Below are positions 17,342-25,713 of a stretch of DNA of 64,000 nt, in pieces. Positions within the stretch are counted from its first letter, which is position 1, and each line of letters starts with the position of its first letter. The notes beneath the pieces were generated by a model that was not told the origin of the DNA, ran no database searches, and was given only the letters and a program-made list of their open reading frames with translations. The position numbers and the translations under genes are program-made. Source of the stretch: Arthrobacter sp. SO3 (GTDB lineage Bacteria; Actinomycetota; Actinomycetes; Actinomycetales; Micrococcaceae); assembly GCF_020532825.1 (NCBI RefSeq), contig NZ_MQTS01000015.1, positions 1-64,000 of the forward strand. Reading direction: 5' to 3'.

Positions 17342-19095
17342 GCCTGTACTCCTTGCTGGGCCGGTTCGGGGTGAGCGAGCCGGCTGTCGGTGTGTGCAGA
17401 AATCCTTGCTGCGATGAGGGCGAACGAAATCGCTCCCGGGTCGGGGTGGCCGAGGCTCTTTTCTGCGAGCGGCCGGGCGCGTCCCTTGAGGGGCCGGAGC
17501 TTCGCAGTGTCGTCGGCAGCGGCCCGGGCGACGGTGGCGGCTGCGGCGAGCGCTTCGGCGACGGACGCGCCGCCGTCGAACGCCGTGAGGAACGTGTCCC
17601 GGAAGGGTAGCAGGGCGTCCACCATGGTTTTGTCCCCCGGCTCAGCCTTGCCAAGTTCAGTGATCGCACCGACGAAGGCGGTGATCACGGCCGCTGCGTC
17701 CTCGCCGCTGTAGCTGTCACGGTTTCCCAGCGAAAGCCCCGCAGCGATGACCGCGGATCCCCAGAGGGCGCCGGAGGTTCCGCCGGCGCGTTCGCTCCAG
17801 GCCTCCCCGGCGGAGGTCAGGACGCGCGCGGCGGAGGCGCCGCCGTCGTCCGCGGCCGCCTGCTCGGCGGCTGCGACCGCCGCGTCCACGCCGCGGCGCA
17901 TCCCGATGCCGTGGTCGCCGTCGCCGGCGATGGCGTCCAGCCGGCCCAGCTCGGCCTCGTGCTCGACGACGACGTCCCGCACCTGACGGAGGATGGCGGC
18001 GGCCCGCCGTCCGAGCTCTGCCGCGGCCGTGCTGGGGGGTTCGACGTCGGAAGTCACTTCCGCGTCCGCCGCGGCCAGCTGACGCGCGGCACGCGGTGCC
18101 ATGCTGCCCTTGCGGAACGCGGGGGTGTCGGCCGGGGCCGCCCAGTACTGCTCAAGTTCGTCGTCCAGCCAGAGCAGGGTCAGGGAGAGTCCGGACATGT
18201 CCAGGCTGGTGACGAGTTCGCCGCATTCCGGTTCCACCACGGTCAGTCCAGCCGTGAGGAGAAGCTTTTCGATTTTCCCGAAGAGCAGGAACAGCTCGTC
18301 GTACTTGACCGTGCCGAGGCCGTTGACGATCGCCACGACGCGGCTGCCGGCGTCGTGGGGTTTGTCGGCGAGGAGTCTGGTGACCAGCAGTTCGGCGAGT
18401 TCGGAGGCGGTGGGCATCGGGTGCTCGGAGATGCCCGGTTCGCCGTGGATCCCGAGACCCAGGGACATCTGTCCCGCGGGGACGGAAAACAGCGGGGCGT
18501 CGGCGCCCGGCAGGGTGCATCCGTCGAACGCCACGCCGAGGGAACGGGTGCGGTAGTTCGTCCGGATGGCGAGGCGTTCGACGTCGTCCAGGTCCAGCCC
18601 GGCCTCGGCGGCGGCGCCGGCGATTTTGAAGACCGTCAGATCCCCGGCGATCCCGCGGCGCTTTTCGATCTGGTCGAGCGGGGCACTGGCGATGTCGTCC
18701 GTGACGAGGACGGTGCGGGTTTCGATGCCTTCGGCGTTGAGGCGGAGCTGGGCCTGGCCGAAGTGCAGGACGTCCCCCGCGTAGTTGCCGTAGCTCAGCA
18801 GCACGCCTCCCCCGGAGCTGGCGGCCCGGGCCACCCGGTAGACCTGGCCGGCGGCGGGCGAAGCGAACATGTTGCCGCAGGCGGAGGCCGCGGCAAGTCC
18901 GGGTCCCACGAGTCCGGCGAAGGCCGGATAGTGGCCGGACCCGCCGCCGACCACCAGGGCCACCTGCCCGGCCGGAACCTCGGTGGAGCGGACGACGCCG
19001 CCGTCCACGCGGGCTACGTACCCGCGGTTGGCTGCCACAAAGCCGTCCAACGCTTCATCCGCAAAGTCAGCGGGGTTGTCGAAGATCTGGGTCAT
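17338..19095 (-). CDS. Dihydroxyacetone-kinase family protein (DhaK-DhaL fusion), probable L-erythrulose kinase
   Basis: A 585-residue ATP-dependent kinase of the DAK family. The DhaK part (about 1-340) carries GGSGHYP at 51-57 and the substrate-binding His217 in [10 protein letters not shown], which forms a hemiaminal with the ketose in known enzymes. The DhaL part (about 370-575) has the ATP/Mg motif GDGDHGIGM and GGTSGALWG. Fused two-domain DAK enzymes phosphorylate dihydroxyacetone or ketotetroses with ATP, without the phosphotransferase system. The neighbouring TIM-like and RpiB-like isomerase genes point to L-erythrulose (LerK-like). The stop overlaps the RpiB-like gene start by 4 nt. 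The start is ATG 19095. Confidence 0.85.
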   Translation of the reverse strand: MTQIFDNPADFADEALDGFVAANRGYVARVDGGVVRSTEVPAGQVALVVGGGSGHYPAFAGLVGPGLAAASACGNMFASPAAGQVYRVARAASSGGGVLLSYGNYAGDVLHFGQAQLRLNAEGIETRTVLVTDDIASAPLDQIEKRRGIAGDLTVFKIAGAAAEAGLDLDDVERLAIRTNYRTRSLGVAFDGCTLPGADAPLFSVPAGQMSLGLGIHGEPGISEHPMPTASELAELLVTRLLADKPHDAGSRVVAIVNGLGTVKYDELFLLFGKIEKLLLTAGLTVVEPECGELVTSLDMSGLSLTLLWLDDELEQYWAAPADTPAFRKGSMAPRAARQLAAADAEVTSDVEPPSTAAAELGRRAAAILRQVRDVVVEHEAELGRLDAIAGDGDHGIGMRRGVDAAVAAAEQAAADDGGASAARVLTSAGEAWSERAGGTSGALWGSAVIAAGLSLGNRDSYSGEDAAAVITAFVGAITELGKAEPGDKTMVDALLPFRDTFLTAFDGGASVAEALAAAATVARAAADDTAKLRPLKGRARPLAEKSLGHPDPGAISFALIAARISAHTDSRLAHPEPAQQGVQA

Positions 19096-19221
19096 GGTTC
19101 CTCATTGAATCCGTGTTGGAGGAGTATTTCTGGGGTGCAGCTGGGGTGTGGTGCGGCCGCCCCCAAATGGCTAGACGGCCGCACCAGGCGCTGGTGCCAG
19201 GCGCTGGTGCCAGGCGCCGGG

Positions 19222-20226
19222 TCAGACGCCGGCGAGTGCCGCGGCGGCCGGCTTCTGCCGGCCTTGTGCGACCTGGCTCTGGCCGAGGGCATAGCCGTCG
19301 GTCTTGGGCAGGATCCGGCGGCGGAGGTAGTCCTGGTTGCTGGCCGTGACGCTGAGTCCGTCGCCGCCGTAGTGCTCGGTGCACAGGATGCCCTGGAAAC
19401 CGACGGACAGGGCGATCCGGAAGGCCTCGCGGTAGTTGATCAGGCCGCTTTCCATCGGTGCGGGCATCGCGACATAGCTGTCACGGGCCACGTCCTCATC
19501 GCGGATGTAGTTCTTCATGTGCCAGTAGTTGGAGTACGGGAGGGTCTTGGCGACCATCTCGCGCCAGTCCTCGATCGGGCGGTGCACCCGGATCAGGTTG
19601 CCGAGATCGGGGTTCAGGCCGACGTTGTCCAGTCCGATGTCCTGGACGAGCTGGACGGACGAATCCGCGGTGCCCAGGTAGGTGTCCTCGTACATTTCGA
19701 GCGAGAGCAGGATGCCGGACTCCGCGGCGTGCCGGCCCAGTTCGCGGAGTCGGGTGACGGCCTTGCCCCAGGTTTCCTTGTCCCCCACCGGGTCCTTGTG
19801 TCCCTCGACGGTCCAGAACCAGAGCTGTTTCTGCTGTTCGGGGGTGATCGCCTGGTGCAGTCCGAAGGAGACCACTTCGCAGCCGAGCTCGGCGGCGGCG
19901 TCGATCGTGCGGTGGCTGTAGGCCAGGTTCTCTTCCCAGTTCCGCTCCTCGATCACGCTGCGGCGGATCGCGGAGATGACGGGGATGCCGATGCCGACAT
20001 TGCCAGCGGTCTGCTTGAACTCGGCGAGGCGGGCGGGGCTCAGGTCTCCGGGACGGACCCAGCTGTCGGTGAGGTCCGCATTGGCGAAACCTGCATCCTT
20101 GACCTCGGTGAGGACCTCGGCCCAGGCCGCGGCGGGAGCGTCATTGATCCGAGTTCCGACGGCGTCGATGCCGGGGAACTGCAGCAGCGCTGCGGTGATC
20201 GGCCAGTTTTCGGCTGTGTACGCCAT
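19222..20226 (-). CDS. Sugar-phosphate isomerase/epimerase-fold TIM-barrel enzyme, possible 3-oxo-sugar-acid decarboxylase
   Basis: A 334-residue xylose-isomerase-like TIM barrel. Four residues are spaced as a divalent-metal site: Glu177 (LSLEMYED), Asp207 (NPDLGN), His236 (WHMKN) and Glu284 (CTEHYGG). It is the first gene of the operon. Fold members isomerise or epimerise sugars, but 3-oxo-isoapionate decarboxylase (OiaC), which yields L-erythrulose, has the same fold and works upstream of the kinase and isomerases also found here. That reaction is therefore my preferred hypothesis; a plain isomerase remains possible. I chose ATG 20226 because AAGGAG sits 8 nt upstream; the GTG at 20235 is too close to it. 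A GntR operator overlaps the predicted promoter. Confidence 0.7.
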   Translation of the reverse strand: MAYTAENWPITAALLQFPGIDAVGTRINDAPAAAWAEVLTEVKDAGFANADLTDSWVRPGDLSPARLAEFKQTAGNVGIGIPVISAIRRSVIEERNWEENLAYSHRTIDAAAELGCEVVSFGLHQAITPEQQKQLWFWTVEGHKDPVGDKETWGKAVTRLRELGRHAAESGILLSLEMYEDTYLGTADSSVQLVQDIGLDNVGLNPDLGNLIRVHRPIEDWREMVAKTLPYSNYWHMKNYIRDEDVARDSYVAMPAPMESGLINYREAFRIALSVGFQGILCTEHYGGDGLSVTASNQDYLRRRILPKTDGYALGQSQVAQGRQKPAAAALAGV

Positions 20227-20254
20227 GGGGTTCACTCCTTCGTGGAATCCTGTT

Positions 20255-20289
20255 TCCTATAGGATTTACTATCTGCAGAGTGTTGTCAA
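20255..20289 (-). promoter_or_regulatory. Operon promoter with GntR-type operator TCCTATAGGA
   Basis: On the minus strand a perfect TTGACA (20284-20289) would be the -35 box. At a 17-nt spacing the -10 region falls on 20261-20266, inside the palindrome TCCTATAGGA (20255-20264). A repressor bound there would block the promoter. The same palindrome recurs at 20324 and at 21188, next to the GntR gene. The site is seen directly; regulator identity is inferred. Confidence 0.7.
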
Positions 20290-20321
20290 GATCACATCCG
20301 GGGTTTTCGGCAGTAATCGAA

Positions 20322-20337
20322 GATCCTATAGGGGATC
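20322..20337. promoter_or_regulatory. Second GntR-type operator in the operon upstream region
   Basis: GATCCTATAGGGGATC contains TCCTATAGG(G) with one mismatch and is extended by GATC on both sides. It lies 69 nt from the first operator and upstream of the -35 box. Two sites on either side of the promoter would allow cooperative repression by dimers. Confidence 0.65.
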
Positions 20338-20421
20338 ATCCGGCCGCGGTAGTGTTCCCCCTGAGAATCTCGAAGGGGCTCTTCTCTGGGACTGCGGCGG
20401 ACCTTGGGCCGGGACCTCTGC

Positions 20422-20440
20422 CCCGAACCTCGGGTTCGGG
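20422..20440 (-). terminator. Stem-loop after the GntR gene
   Basis: CCCGAACC and GGTTCGGG form an 8-bp perfect stem with a 3-nt loop, about 30 nt past the GntR stop codon on the minus strand. There is no clear T-run, as is common for actinobacterial terminators, so termination is likely but not certain. Confidence 0.5.
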
Positions 20441-20469
20441 CTTGGGTCAGCCGGATACTAGGGCGCTGG

Positions 20470-21180
20470 TCAGCCTGCCGGAGCGTCGGCGATGGCGCGG
20501 CCACGCACCTTCTTCACGTGGTCTGCCATCGCAGCTGCGGCCATCTCCGGGTCACCCGTGGCGAATGCGTCCAGGACGGACTGGTGCTCTGCGATGGCAT
20601 ACTCGGCGTCGGTGATCCCCACTCCCCCGAAGAGCCGGAAGCGCTGGACCTGTCCCCCGAGGGCGGCGTAGGCGGCGACCATGAACTGGTTGCCGGTCTG
20701 TTCCGCAATCAGCCGGTGGAACCTCTCATCCGCTTCCAGATAGTCGCGGTATTCGGCAAACGACGGACCCCGCGGCGCTGTCTTGAGATCGGCGACGGCC
20801 CGGTCCAGCTCGGCGAGGTGCTCTGACGTCACCCGGGCGCACGCGAGGCGGGCGTTAACGGGTTCGATTGCCAGGCGCGCCTCCATGAGCTCGGCAAAGT
20901 CTTCCCGGGTGAAGACCGGCGCGACCCGGTAGCCCTTGAGTGCCACGCGGCGCACCATGCCGGTGTGCTCCAGGCGTGCGAGCGCTTCCCGGACCGGCGT
21001 CGGCGACACATCGAGTTCCCTGGCGGTGCCGTCGATGCTCACCACGGCCCCGGGTTCGAGCCGGCCGTCCATGAGTGACGCTAAAAGTTCTTCGTACACG
21101 TGATCAGCGAGGACCTGGCGGCTGATGGTACGGCCTTTGGTGCGGACCTCAGCACGGTTGCCTGGCGGAGCTGGTTGCAT
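20470..21180 (-). CDS. GntR-family regulator with FCD domain
   Basis: A 236-residue repressor: winged helix-turn-helix (about 25-95, with DVSPTPVREALARLEHTGMVRR) followed by an all-helical FCD effector domain (about 100-225) that binds small carboxylates or sugar acids, often through a metal. His and Asp/Glu residues of the FCD pocket (EADERFHRLI, AEHQSVLDA) are visible. It is encoded upstream of, and in line with, the erythrulose-type operon. Three copies of TCCTATAGGA lie at its own start and at the operon promoter, so it very likely controls both. The start is ATG 21180; the TTG at 21186 would give two more residues but lacks a ribosome site. The AGGA of the operator doubles as the ribosome site. 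Confidence 0.88.
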   Translation of the reverse strand: MQPAPPGNRAEVRTKGRTISRQVLADHVYEELLASLMDGRLEPGAVVSIDGTARELDVSPTPVREALARLEHTGMVRRVALKGYRVAPVFTREDFAELMEARLAIEPVNARLACARVTSEHLAELDRAVADLKTAPRGPSFAEYRDYLEADERFHRLIAEQTGNQFMVAAYAALGGQVQRFRLFGGVGITDAEYAIAEHQSVLDAFATGDPEMAAAAMADHVKKVRGRAIADAPAG

Positions 21181-21187
21181 GATCAAA

Positions 21188-21197
21188 TCCTATAGGA
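21188..21197. promoter_or_regulatory. GntR autoregulatory operator overlapping the ribosome-binding site
   Basis: The palindrome TCCTATAGGA lies 7-17 nt upstream of the GntR ATG. The minus-strand AGGA in it is the only plausible Shine-Dalgarno sequence, 7 nt from the ATG. Repressor binding here would stop its own transcription, giving autoregulation. Confidence 0.7.
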
Positions 21198-21231
21198 CCG
21201 GCCAAAGCAGGAGTCTTCCGGAGACGCGCTC

Positions 21232-21408
21232 GCGACCTGCTCATCCCTGCCGCCCCCACCCGCGGGACATGCTCATTCCTGGCTCACCCGCCCGGGGGAC
21301 ATGCTCATTCCTGGCTCACATACCCGCGGGACATGCTCATTGTTAAAAGCGAACAGTGGACAGAATGGCAATCTGTCCACTGTTCGCGCCCGCAGGGGGA
21401 CATGTCCA
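21232..21408. repeat. Mirror-symmetric 32-nt phased repeat element, copy B
   Basis: Four direct units start at 21232 (GCGACCTGCTCATCCCTG, degenerate), 21264 and 21296 (both GGGACATGCTCATTCCTGG) and 21328 (GGGACATGCTCATTG). The 27-nt dyad at 21355-21381 has the same arms AGTGGACA/TGTCCACT and AATGGCA core as copy A. Here the inverted repeat extends outward to GCGAAC and GTTCGC, giving 15-16 bp arms (21349-21387). One inverted unit follows, with its anchor at 21408. From the centre (21368) the anchors are at 40, 72, 104 and 136 nt on the left and 40 nt on the right, the same as in copy A. The region 21181-21485 holds no gene; this element and the GntR operator fill most of it. Confidence 0.93.
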
Positions 21409-21485
21409 GCCGCGCGGGTGGTGGGGGTGCTGCGGGAGGTTCCGGGTCCCCGGTGCCTGGTGGCGGCAGAGTTACCGCCGGGAAC

Positions 21486-22559
21486 CTAGTTCTGGTAGGC
21501 CGGGTAGTCCGTGTAGCCCTCGGCGCCGTCGGTGTAAAACGTGGACGGATCCGGCTGGTTGACCGGAAGTCCCTCACTCCAGCGGCGGACCAGGTCCGGG
21601 TTGGCGATGGCCGGGCGTCCCACGACGACGGCGTCAGCGTGGCCATCTGCGACCAGTGCCTTGGCTTCCTCACGGGTGGTGATGACGCCGAAGCCCGAGT
21701 TCAGCAGGAAGGTTCCGCCGAAGCGGGTGCGCAGATCCCGCACCAACTCGCTGGTGGCGGGTTCCTTGTGCAGGACGCTCAGGTAGGCAAGCTGCAGGGG
21801 CGCCAGGGCGTCCACCAGGATGCCGTAGGTTTCCCGGACGTCGGCTGCGTCGAGCTCCAGGGCTCCCTGGACATTGTGTTCCGGGGAGATCCGGATACCG
21901 ACGCGGTCGGCGCCAATGGCATCCACCACGGCCCGGGTCACTTCGATGACGAAGCGGGCACGGTTCTCCGGCGAGCCGCCGTAGATGTCGTCGCGCTGGT
22001 TGGCGGACGGGGCGAGGAATTCGTGCAGCAGGTAACCGTTGGCGGAGTGCAGCTCGACGCCGTCGAACCCGGCACCGATCGCATTGCGGGACGCGGTCAC
22101 GAACTCCTGGACGATGCCCGGCAGTTCGTCCGTGGTCAGGGCCCGCGGAACGGGGAACGCCTGCTTGCCCTCGTAGGTGCGGGTTTCGCCGTCGATCGCG
22201 ATGGCGCTGGGAGCGACCACTTCGTACCCGCCGGTGGTGTCTTCGTGGGTGACGCGGCCGGCGTGCATGACCTGGGCGAAGATCCGGCCGCCCTCGGCGT
22301 GCACGGCGGAGGTGACGTTGGCCCAGCCCGTGAGCTGTTCCTCGGTCACCAGGCCGGGCTGGCCCGGGAACCCCCGGCCGGCCCGGCTGGGATACGTGCC
22401 CTCACTGACGATCAGTCCGAGCGAAGCACGCTGGCGGTAGTGCTCGACAACGAGCGGGCCGGGAACGCCTTCCCTGCCGGAGCGGACGCGGGTCAGCGGC
22501 GCCATCACGAGTCGGTTGGGCAGTTCCAGCTCGCCGAGAGTCATCGGGGAAAACAGCAT
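21486..22559 (-). CDS. Old-Yellow-Enzyme family alkene reductase
   Basis: A 357-residue FMN-dependent NAD(P)H oxidoreductase that reduces activated C=C bonds, nitrate esters or nitroaromatics. The active-site pair His171/Asn174 is in ELHSANGYLLHEFL, followed by PSANQRDDIYGGSPENRARF, which is diagnostic for the NemA/XenB/alkene-reductase group. FMN-binding segments GGTFLLNSGFG and ADAVVVGRPAIANPDLV are near the C-terminus. It is cytoplasmic. It lies downstream of the butanediol dehydrogenase gene on the same strand with a gap of about 80 nt and might be the last gene of that group. No dedicated regulator such as NemR is adjacent. Confidence 0.92.
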   Translation of the reverse strand: MLFSPMTLGELELPNRLVMAPLTRVRSGREGVPGPLVVEHYRQRASLGLIVSEGTYPSRAGRGFPGQPGLVTEEQLTGWANVTSAVHAEGGRIFAQVMHAGRVTHEDTTGGYEVVAPSAIAIDGETRTYEGKQAFPVPRALTTDELPGIVQEFVTASRNAIGAGFDGVELHSANGYLLHEFLAPSANQRDDIYGGSPENRARFVIEVTRAVVDAIGADRVGIRISPEHNVQGALELDAADVRETYGILVDALAPLQLAYLSVLHKEPATSELVRDLRTRFGGTFLLNSGFGVITTREEAKALVADGHADAVVVGRPAIANPDLVRRWSEGLPVNQPDPSTFYTDGAEGYTDYPAYQN

Positions 22560-22641
22560 GCGCAGTTCCTTTCACAAGGGATTGGGTTCTCTGGCGGCAA
22601 CTGCGCGGCGCCTGCAACTATTCCTGATGAGACTCGGATCA

Positions 22642-23697
22642 CTACGGGTGGACGATGATTTTCACGGCGGTGTCGTTGTGGTTGATCAGGGTGTCGAAGC
22701 CCTTGTCCACCAGGTCATCCAGGGCGATTCTTCCGGTGATGAAGGGCTTCAGATCGACTTTCCCTTCCTGGACGAGCTTGATCGCGGCCGGATGATCGCC
22801 GCAGTAGGCGATGGTGCCGCGGAGGTCGATTTCCTTCAGGACGACTTTTTGCATGTCGACGGTGGCCGGATGTCCCCAGATCGAGACGTTGACCACGACG
22901 CCGGCCGGTTTCACGACGTCGAGCATGGTGTCCAGCACGGCATTCACGCCGGCACATTCAAAGGCTGCATCTGCCCCCAAGCCCGCGGTCAGTTCCAGCA
23001 CCCGCGCCTTGACGTCATCGGAGCTCGGGTCCAGCACATGGTCCGCGACTCCCGAGGACACCGCTTTGTCCTTCCGGGCCGTCGACAGCTCGGTGACGAT
23101 CGTGGTGACGCCGAGGCCCTTGAGGACGGCCGCGGTCAGCAGACCAATGGGGCCGGCACCGCCGACGACGGCGACGTCCCCGGCTTTGACGTCGCTCCGG
23201 CCGACGGCGTGATAGGCCACGGCGAGGGGTTCGATGAGGGCGGCTTCGTCCAGCGGGATGTCGCCGACGGGGTGGACCCACCGGGTGTCGACGACGACCT
23301 TCTCGCTCAGGCCTCCGCCGCCGCCCGCCAAGCCGATGAAGCCGAGTTTGGTGCACAGGTTGTAGTGGCCGCTGAGGCACGGGCCGCATTCGTTGCAGAC
23401 GATATAGGGTTCCACCACCACGCTGTCTCCGACGGCGAGCCCGGTCACACCCTCCCCCAGTTCCTCGATGGTGCCGGAAAATTCGTGCCCCAGGGTGACC
23501 GGGGCTTCCTCGTGGGAAATCGGGTGGGGGTGGCCGGGCGGCGGGGTGAAGATCGGCCCTTCCAGGAATTCATGGAGGTCAGTCCCGCAGATCCCGCACC
23601 AGGCGACGGCGATCTTCACTGCTCCGGGGCGCAGCTCCGGCTCTGGAATGTCTTCGATCCGGAGGACCTCACGGGCATGGAATCGTGCTGCTTTCAT
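22642..23697 (-). CDS. Zinc-dependent 2,3-butanediol dehydrogenase-like enzyme
   Basis: A 351-residue medium-chain dehydrogenase. Catalytic zinc ligands Cys37 (WCGICGTDLHEF) and His71-Glu72 (LGHEFSG), structural zinc cysteines 101, 104, 107 and 115, and the Rossmann motif VGGAGPIGLL are present. The FTPPPGHPHPISHEEAPVTLGHEFSG segment is characteristic of (R,R)-2,3-butanediol/acetoin reductases. The reaction is NAD-linked interconversion of butanediol and acetoin. The start is ATG 23697, with AAGGAC 8 nt upstream. It follows the flavin monooxygenase gene, and an AcoR-like regulator is divergent to that pair. Together these suggest catabolism of a small ketone or diol, but the natural substrate is inferred from family only. 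Confidence 0.85.
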   Translation of the reverse strand: MKAARFHAREVLRIEDIPEPELRPGAVKIAVAWCGICGTDLHEFLEGPIFTPPPGHPHPISHEEAPVTLGHEFSGTIEELGEGVTGLAVGDSVVVEPYIVCNECGPCLSGHYNLCTKLGFIGLAGGGGGLSEKVVVDTRWVHPVGDIPLDEAALIEPLAVAYHAVGRSDVKAGDVAVVGGAGPIGLLTAAVLKGLGVTTIVTELSTARKDKAVSSGVADHVLDPSSDDVKARVLELTAGLGADAAFECAGVNAVLDTMLDVVKPAGVVVNVSIWGHPATVDMQKVVLKEIDLRGTIAYCGDHPAAIKLVQEGKVDLKPFITGRIALDDLVDKGFDTLINHNDTAVKIIVHP

Positions 23698-23832
23698 GGT
23701 GTTTGTCCTTCGCATTATGGGCCGTGGATGCGCCCGGTCGGGCGCATCCACGGCATGTCGTTGGATTATCACAACGGTGGCCGTCACCCCCAGTGTGGTT
23801 CCCGGGAGGGTGATTGTCACGGCCCGTCCGGC

Positions 23833-25623
23833 TCAGCGAGTGTGGTGCGTGGGCTGACGTTCGAAGACCGGCGTCGGCAGCCCCTCCATCCTGGCCTTGA
23901 GCTGCAGCGCCAGATAGTTGGAGTAATGGCGGCTCTGGTGCAGATTGCCGCCGTGGATCCACAGGTTGTCCACGTTGGTGGGCTTCCACATGTTGCGCAG
24001 TTCCCCTTCCCACGGCCCCGGATCCTTGGGAGTGTCGGAGCCAAAGCCCCAGCACTTCCCGACGGCGTCTGCCACCTCGGGTGAGACCAGATCGGCCAGC
24101 CAGCCGTTCATGGACCCGTAGCCGGTGGCGTAGATGATGGCGTCCGCCTCCAGCTCCGCCCCGTTGGCCATCACGACGGCGTTCCCGGTGATCTTGCCGA
24201 CCTCGCCGTTGGCGAGCTTGACCCGGCCGTCGATGATCAGCTGCGAGGCGCCGACGTCGATGTAATAGCCGGAGCCGCGCCGCAGGTACTTGAGGAACAG
24301 CCCGGAGCCGTCAACGCCGAAGTCCAGGTCAAAGCCGGCGGCCTCCAGCTGGGAGTAGAACTCGGCATCCCGCTCGGCCATCTCCGCATAGACCGGGATC
24401 TGGGCTTCGGGCAGAATCCGGTACGGCAGCGAGGCGAACAGCAGATCGGCCTTCTCCGTGGTGACGCCGTTGGCGAGCGCCTTCTCGGAGTAGAGACCGC
24501 CGAGGGCCAGGTCCATGAGGGATTCGCTCCGGGCGATATGCGTGGAGGACCGCTGGACCATGGTGACGTCCGCGCCGTGTTCCCAGAGGTCCGCGCAGAT
24601 ATCGTGGGCCGAGTTGTTGGAGCCGATGACCACGGCCTTCTTCCCGGTCCAGTCCCCTCCGCCCGGGTGCTTGGACGAGTGGTACTGCTCCCCGAGGAAG
24701 GACTCGGCGCCGTCAAACGTGGGGACGCTGGGGTACCCCGAGACGCCCAGGGCGAAGACGAGCTGCTTGGGACGCAAGGTGACCGGTTCGCCGTCGCGCA
24801 CCACCTCAACGACCCACTCCTGCGAGGATTCGTCGAAGCGGGCGTTGGTGCATTCGGTCTTGGACCAGTAATTCAGTTCCATGATCCGCGTGTAGTTCTC
24901 CAGCCAGTCGCCGATCTTGTCCTTCGCCGCGAAAACCGGCCAGTCGTCGGGGAACTTGATGTAGGGCAGGTGGTCGTACCAGACCGGATCGTGCAGGTGG
25001 AGGGACTTGTAGCGGTTCCGCCAGGAGTCACCCGGACGGTCGTTCTTTTCGATGATGATGGTGGGCACGCCGAGCCGGCGCAGCCGCGCCCCCAACCCGA
25101 TTCCGCCCTGGCCGCCGCCGATGATGACGGTGTAGGGCTGGTCTTCGTAGCCGAGCCGGGCTTCCTGCTCTTCCTTCAGTTCCAGCCACGACTTGCGGCC
25201 CTTGGTGATCTCGTGGGCGACGCCTTTCTCCCGGTTGACGCCCTTCTTTTCCTCGAAGCCCTTGAGCTCCTGCATGGTGGTGAGCAGGGTCCAGCATTTG
25301 CCGTTCCGAAGGCGCAGATGAGCGTAACCCCGGGCCTGGGCGGTTTCGAAATTCACCCAGGCCTCGGCGTTGGCGGCGTCCCCGGTGGCGTCCTCGGCGA
25401 GGGTCCAGTTGCTGGGCTGCACGTCATCCAGGGTCGCATCCAGCATGCGCCGGATGTCCTCTTTGCCTTCCAGCGTCTTGAGGTTCCACGTGAAGGAGAC
25501 GAAGTCGCGCCAGTACGAATCGTCGTCGAATAGTTCAAGCACGTCGTCGGTGTTGCGGCTGCGCAGCGCCTCATCGAACTGCGCCAGCCACTCCTCGACC
25601 ACGCCGTTTGGAGTCTCAGGCAT
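23833..25623 (-). CDS. Flavin-containing monooxygenase with N-terminal SnoaL-like domain
   Basis: A 596-residue NAD(P)H/FAD monooxygenase. Residues about 1-150 look like an NTF2/SnoaL-type fold (nuclear-transport-factor-like cone). FAD binding begins with VIIGGGQGG at 166-174, and a second Rossmann motif VVIGSNNSAHD is near 330. Between them, residues 309-320 read FLGEQYHSSKHP. This matches the FxGxxxHxxx(W/Y)(P/K) signature of Baeyer-Villiger and flavin monooxygenases, except that His replaces the aromatic residue. The late ATGYGS motif is also typical. The start is ATG 25623, with AGAGGAAAC upstream. It is the first gene of the group with butanediol dehydrogenase and is divergent from an AcoR-like regulator. 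Ketone or related oxygenation is plausible; the substrate is unknown. Confidence 0.85.
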   Translation of the reverse strand: MPETPNGVVEEWLAQFDEALRSRNTDDVLELFDDDSYWRDFVSFTWNLKTLEGKEDIRRMLDATLDDVQPSNWTLAEDATGDAANAEAWVNFETAQARGYAHLRLRNGKCWTLLTTMQELKGFEEKKGVNREKGVAHEITKGRKSWLELKEEQEARLGYEDQPYTVIIGGGQGGIGLGARLRRLGVPTIIIEKNDRPGDSWRNRYKSLHLHDPVWYDHLPYIKFPDDWPVFAAKDKIGDWLENYTRIMELNYWSKTECTNARFDESSQEWVVEVVRDGEPVTLRPKQLVFALGVSGYPSVPTFDGAESFLGEQYHSSKHPGGGDWTGKKAVVIGSNNSAHDICADLWEHGADVTMVQRSSTHIARSESLMDLALGGLYSEKALANGVTTEKADLLFASLPYRILPEAQIPVYAEMAERDAEFYSQLEAAGFDLDFGVDGSGLFLKYLRRGSGYYIDVGASQLIIDGRVKLANGEVGKITGNAVVMANGAELEADAIIYATGYGSMNGWLADLVSPEVADAVGKCWGFGSDTPKDPGPWEGELRNMWKPTNVDNLWIHGGNLHQSRHYSNYLALQLKARMEGLPTPVFERQPTHHTR

Positions 25624-25713
25624 GTTTCCTCTTTCCTTTGCCAACTGTGGGCCGGTCCCGTCGCATGGCATCTGGGCCACGCAGTGACCTGCCTCACAAG
25701 TAAAAGTCTCCGG

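Noticed and set aside
17911-20262. 783-codon plus-strand frame opposite the kinase and TIM-barrel genes
   Set aside because: It spans two clear minus-strand genes and their gap, and has low-complexity composition typical of antisense frames.
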